Source: Phycomyces blakesleeanus NRRL 1555(-)
Lineage: Eukaryota > Mucoromycota > Mucoromycetes > Mucorales > Phycomycetaceae
Length of the DNA: 64,000 nucleotides
Direction of reading: 5' to 3'
NCBI RefSeq assembly: GCF_001638985.1
Contig: NW_017265140.1
Location: forward strand, 1,054,001-1,118,000
The notes under the pieces: generated by a model
What the model was told of the DNA's origin: nothing
The model's input: the letters and a program-made list of their open reading frames with translations, nothing else
Databases searched by the model: none
Shown: positions 60,301 through 64,000 of the stretch, piece after piece
Layout: each line of letters begins with the position of its first letter
Numbering within the stretch: position 1 is the stretch's first letter
Made by a program: the position numbers and the translations under genes

Positions 60301-60497
60301 AACACGTTATTTCATGGATTACAATACAATTAAATAAATTCAAATATTGTACCCCTTTCACATCTTATGGCATTTAGTCTTGCCCTTTTGTTATGACGTT
60401 GAGCAGTTCTTCTGGCAACAAAACTATAGCCGAGATCGTTCTGACTACATCCAGCACAATGGCACTTTTCGTTGTAGAGTTCAGGAATTGTGGACAT
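57381..60497 (-). CDS. CACTA/EnSpm Tnp2-type transposase, copy B (979 aa, 4 exons, intact)
   Basis: Exons 60497-60353, 60293-60252, 60190-59966 and 59908-57381 give one uninterrupted frame. The N-terminus has a Cys-rich module (KCHCAGCSQN, then QRHNKRAR). Residues 60-137 are acidic. At about 217-247 is a further Cys cluster (VVCQDCHKVYEE, then CNC). The DDE core of the Tnp2 family follows: LTLNIDWFQPF (Asp about 333), IYLVVNNLPR, VACDIPAARKTSGF, CACYKC, TIIDPMHNLFLGTPKR (Asp about 522) and YGYWLFGFERFNGLLKN (Glu). Tnp2 transposases excise CACTA elements through short terminal repeats. Kyakuja- or Plavaka-type relatives are alternatives, but the DWFQP and DPMHNLFLG motifs fit Tnp2 best. Codon use is not degraded, so a recently active copy is plausible. 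Confidence 0.88.
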
Positions 60498-60764
60498 AAT
60501 GTTTATTTATTTTTACTTTGAAGTGTTAAGAGAAAAAGGAAACAAGTACAACGTTTACTAAATTTACTATGTCTTTATAATGAAATGTTATGTCTTTATA
60601 ATAATAATAATAAATAATATTTTCGCCTGTTGTATCCAAGCCAATAGAAAACCGGAAAACAGTGTTTTCATCTTGAACACACAAAAAAAGCTGAGATGAA
60701 AAAATACCCCAGATTTTCTATTGTTATAATTTAACTTTGTACATGGTAATTCCCGTATGTTTTT
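60498..60764. other. Outer flank of copy B transposase
   Basis: Includes AATAAT repeats and, on the minus strand, TTTTTCATCTCAGC and TTTTCTATTGGCTTGGATA shared with copy A. The junction with the LINE 3' end lies close to 60.74 kb. Confidence 0.45.
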
Positions 60765-63700
60765 CTAGTGTATAGCAAAATCAATTGGATTATAGTTTTG
60801 ATCAGATGGAATAGGAAGACAGGCCAACAAATGGCCAGGAACCAAAGAGCAGACAGCAAGATGACGACGTGAGGTATGGTCAGTACCACAAGGGCAATTC
60901 TTAGGAGTGCCAGGCAACCAACCCATTCTCCAGCGGACAAGGCGGCTACGTTCCACCCTAGTTGCAGGCAAGAACAGAATAGAATTGACTTCCAAAAGAG
61001 GGCAGCATGCTAGGAACAAGACTTGGTTTGAAGACAATCGGAGCTGATCAGTTTTGAACTGTTGAAAGGTTTCGAAGTGATGTTTGAGAGCTTTGCCACT
61101 ATGAACATTTAAATCAATAGGGATGCTTTGAAGGAGAGTATTATGACAAAGAGTGACAAGTGATGAAGACTGAGAGTGGTGACGGTGAAGAAGAGACAAA
61201 AGGCAGCCAGAGGGAAGGTAGTGAGCACGAATACAAAACTTTGTTATCAGCACATCAGCACGGAAACTCATACTAGGAAGGTGACATATATGTTTGAGCA
61301 CAGTTGTAGATGAGGTTCAGTGCCCACCAACAATCATGCGCAAACATTTATCTTGGATTTTCTCAAGCTGAATAGTATCAGTTCTTTTCAGAGGGAGAAT
61401 AACCAATCCATATTCAAATTTTGGTCTGATAAAGGTCCTATACAGATGAGAGCTGAGAAGCAGAGAGAATCCAGACCGGCATGCTCCAACTGCATTCAGT
61501 GTTGCCATGGTTGCCAGGGCTCCAGAACGATGATGAGTGACAATAGAAGGCCCATGAATATCTTTATTGCGAAAGGGAACACCAAGATATATAAATTCCT
61601 CCACTGCAAGAAGAATCTCATCATATAGAGATAGATCTGAATGGTTTGCAGAACGAGAAGGAGGGTAAATGATAGCACATTTAGATGGACTCCAACGAAA
61701 ACCAAGAGCAAATGAGTGTTGGGCAGCCAAATGGAGCATAGTCTGAACATCATGAGCAGAACCAAATATTGCCACATCATCAGCAAAAAGAAGTGTATTT
61801 ATTGGCGTTGATGAGACTGCGTGCTGGTAGCCATCCACACATGAAGGAGCAAGAAGAGACTGATATGCATCCAATGAGGAGGGAGATGATGATAGTACAT
61901 AGGTAGAAGTGAGGGGAGATGCAACTGTGCAGAGAAGAGCTGGCAGGGAGTTGATATAAATGGAGTAAAGATGAGGACTAAGAACTGAACCTTGGAGAAC
62001 ACCTGTCTTGGGTGAAAATGAATGTGAGGTGAAATTTCCAAGAAGAACTGAGATAGACACATCATCAAACATATTGACCAAAAGTCCAAGGAGAGCAGGT
62101 GGTATGGATCGTCTGAAAAGGGCATCCCAAATTACATGCCAATCTACAGTGTCATATGCTGCTTTGATATCCAAGAAAGCAACTACTGGATAGTGGTGAT
62201 GACGATGAAAATGAGCTTTCATCAGGTCATGCAGACAGAGAGCTTGATCAAGAGCACCACGGCAAAAACGAAATCCACCTTGGGCAACATCCAGAGGAGG
62301 AGAGAACTTATGCAACTCAGGAGCTATGCACATCTCAAACAACTTGCACACCACAGAAGTAAGGGAGATGGGACGGTAGTTCGCAGCATTCTGAGGGTTA
62401 CCCTTTTTAAATATAAGAAATACTTGGGCTTGGCGCCAGAGAGAAGGAGTGTATGACCATTGCCAGCAGATGGTGAAAAGACAGGCAAGGAGAGGTGAGA
62501 TGTGAGACCAAATGGGTTTTAGCATTTCTGCACGGATGTGGTCAGGACCTGGCGCCTTGCGGTTAGGCATAAATTGCATGAAGGCCTCCACCACTGATGA
62601 GGTGAATGGGGAGTCAACAGAGGCAAAAGGCATGAGAGAGATGTTGAGTGGTGGTGGTGAAGGTCGAATGTCAGGAAGAATATGTCCACTATAGACAGAT
62701 GCAAGATGATCACACATAACTGTTGCTGCGACTGCTGGGCCATCATCATGCTGAAATGTGTGTTGTAGTTGCCTGCGCCGTTTCAACTGTTTTATCTTAG
62801 ATGTGGCCTTGTTGAAATCCGAGTTCATTGAGTGGCAAAAAGCATGCCAAGACAAATGCTTTGCTGTCTGAACTTGCTGACGAAACTCCTTGTGTGCATG
62901 CTGGTGCCGGCTCCACCAATTGATCTTGTCAATGCCACAAGCTCGACGTCATTGCTTGTAACAATCATCTCTATGGTCGGCTGCAGCTTGCAATGCAGGG
63001 GTCCAAAACGATTTCCAATGTGAGGGGCGAGGGGGGCGAGAACCAATTGAGCTACTAAGAGAGTCATAAATGAGTGCATTGAAAGAGTTAGTAAGAGTAT
63101 CAATGGGTGGACATATAGTTGGCGGATTCTGAACAAGGTCTTGTAGTGTGGTGAGAATGGAGGCGGATTTGGTGACAAAGGTGGTGACATATAATGATCT
63201 GACATCTTCTTCATAAAGACGTGACAGATTCCAAGTTTGGCACATAGGTGGAGGTGCTGGTGGTGAGTGTTGCAGGTCATAAGTAAAGGAAAGTGAGAGA
63301 AGTCGGTGATCAGAGCCTAAAGATAGTTTGGTTGCAATGTGTAAAGAAGGGTTGGCAAAGTTGGTGTTGGTGATAAAAAGGTCAATGATGCTGCTGATTT
63401 CAACTTTGTTACGAAAGGAAATATATGTGGGTGTGCATGGTGAGAGAACTCCATTGAGGACAGTTAAAGATCGTTCTTCAAGCCATTGCTCTAAAGCTAC
63501 ACCACGAGGGTTAGATGCATAGTCACCAGTTACTGAACCAAGGCGTGCATTAAAATCTCCACATATAATGGTATCATCAGTTAAAGGAATGGCTGAGAGA
63601 ATATCAAGAGCTTCATGAGTGGGCATAGAGAGTGATAAGTAAAGGCATATAAGTCAAAGGGTACCAATCTTGACAGCAAGAGCATAGTTGTTGGGCATAG

Positions 63701-63953
63701 GTATTTGTGTGACAGCATAAGGACAGGAAGGAGAGACTAACAATGACACCCCCATTGATCCGTGGTAGTTGCCAGCAACAGGAGATCCATAGAGATGAAA
63801 CTGAGACCATGAGGTCAGAAGACGGGCTGGGGATAAGAGCCATGTTTCAGTTATAAAAAGCATATGAAGAGATTGACAGTGATTGAGCACGTCTGTAATT
63901 GCACAAGGTTGAAGCCCATTAGCATTCCATAATCCTATTGAAAGGTCACTCAT
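60765..63953 (-). pseudogene. LINE ORF2 (endonuclease-RT-zinc tail, 1062 codons) with three TGA stops
   Basis: A single frame runs the whole length with no frameshift. Endonuclease: LWNANGL, ITETWLL, IICGDFNARLG and GSDHRLLSL. RT: KAPGPDHIRAEM, VFLIFKKGNPQNAANYRPIS, AFLDIKAAYDTVDW, GVLQGSVLSPHLYSIYINSL and the catalytic box LLFADDVAIFG. C-terminal region: KNCPCGTDHTSRRHLAVC, the Cys/His tail common in L1/I-like LINEs. No RNase H is evident. Stops: TGA about 63651 (after AVKIGTL), TGA about 62946 (after DCYKQ) and TGA about 61314 (after IVGGH). At least the first aligns with Arg in LINE copy A. Target-primed reverse transcription would be its mechanism if intact. Confidence 0.87.
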
Positions 63954-64000
63954 TCAACCATAGCAGTGAGAGCATCAAGGGCACGTTTTTTGTTTGGAGC
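60765..64000 (-). mobile_element. LINE retrotransposon copy B, runs off the window
   Basis: Minus strand: the last 14 codons or so of ORF1 (to 63951, ...DALTAMVE, TGA) overlap ORF2 (63953-60765) by ATGA, exactly as in LINE copy A. The 5' part is outside the window. ORF2 is full length but has three TGA codons. Confidence 0.88.

Larger units (their letters stand above)
54430..60700. mobile_element. CACTA/EnSpm-like element, copy B (approximate ends)
   Basis: Mirror image of copy A: third gene (-), accessory gene (+), transposase (-). All three read through their introns without visible damage, apart from uncertainty about the first exon of the third gene. The right outer flank is homologous to the left flank of copy A to about 60.7 kb. 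Termini are unresolved. Confidence 0.65.

Noticed and set aside
54300..60760. TACGGGAATTACCATG at about 60.74 kb as a TIR pairing with GGGTTTTTACCACATG near 54.32 kb
   Set aside because: The similarity is short and gapped, and no target duplication was found; too weak to define the ends of copy B.
25554..63953. Reading TGA as an amino acid (alternative genetic code)
   Set aside because: NXT1 ends in TGA at the expected place and host genes use TGG for Trp. TGA appears inside frames only in TE relics, so mutation is simpler than recoding.
1..64000. CRISPR arrays, bacterial-style operons, rRNA genes
   Set aside because: No regular spacer-repeat array, no rRNA-like sequence, and spliced eukaryotic genes throughout; the short tandem arrays seen are microsatellites.

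Overview
The window looks like nuclear DNA of an early-diverging filamentous fungus, most likely Mucoromycota. It is AT-rich and full of microsatellites. Its genes have many short GT-AG introns, and its transposable elements (TEs) are very diverse. Host genes I can place are EFR3 (a plasma-membrane PI4-kinase scaffold), an NXT1/p15-type mRNA-export cofactor, a secreted GPI-anchored putative zinc protease, three lineage-type proteins of unknown function and a tRNA-Pro(AGG). The phylum assignment is inference; no rRNA is present.

Layout. 1-12.6 kb: four host genes (acidic protein +, two-exon gene -, zinc protease -, Ser-rich protein +) separated by simple-sequence DNA. 12.8-19.7 kb: an island of old DNA transposons with shared TACGGACATG inverted ends and a decayed Mutator-like (MULE) transposase. 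20.1-25.2 kb: EFR3 and NXT1 in tandem. 25.3-64 kb: almost continuous TEs. These are a full-length Ty3/Gypsy element with 330-bp LTRs and ATAG target duplications; a PIF/Harbinger element with its convergent Myb/SANT-like partner; a fragment of a second Gypsy family; a Merlin (IS1016/ISXO2-like) relic; a SWIM-containing MULE; two 532-bp solo LTRs with perfect 5-bp target duplications; the tRNA-Pro gene with a LINE-type ORF1 relic next to it; and two LINEs whose ORF1 and ORF2 overlap by ATGA.

The most interesting system is a CACTA/EnSpm-like (Tnp2) element present twice in opposite orientation, at about 44.3-51 kb (copy A) and 54.4-60.7 kb (copy B). Each copy has a Tnp2 transposase gene converging on a four-exon accessory gene. 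A small, intron-rich third gene is transcribed divergently from the accessory gene. Copy B's transposase (979 aa) and accessory gene (359 aa) read as intact. In copy A the transposase is dead (nonsense codons, a lost splice acceptor and a solo-LTR insertion) but the accessory gene is still open. A third copy of the small gene lies at 13.7-13.9 kb.

Most TE coding sequences here have decayed mainly by transitions. Nonsense codons are mostly TGA at Arg or Trp positions, two catalytic Asp codons have become Asn, and all 12 differences between the two Gypsy LTRs are transitions. This points to cytosine deamination, by methylation or a RIP-like process.
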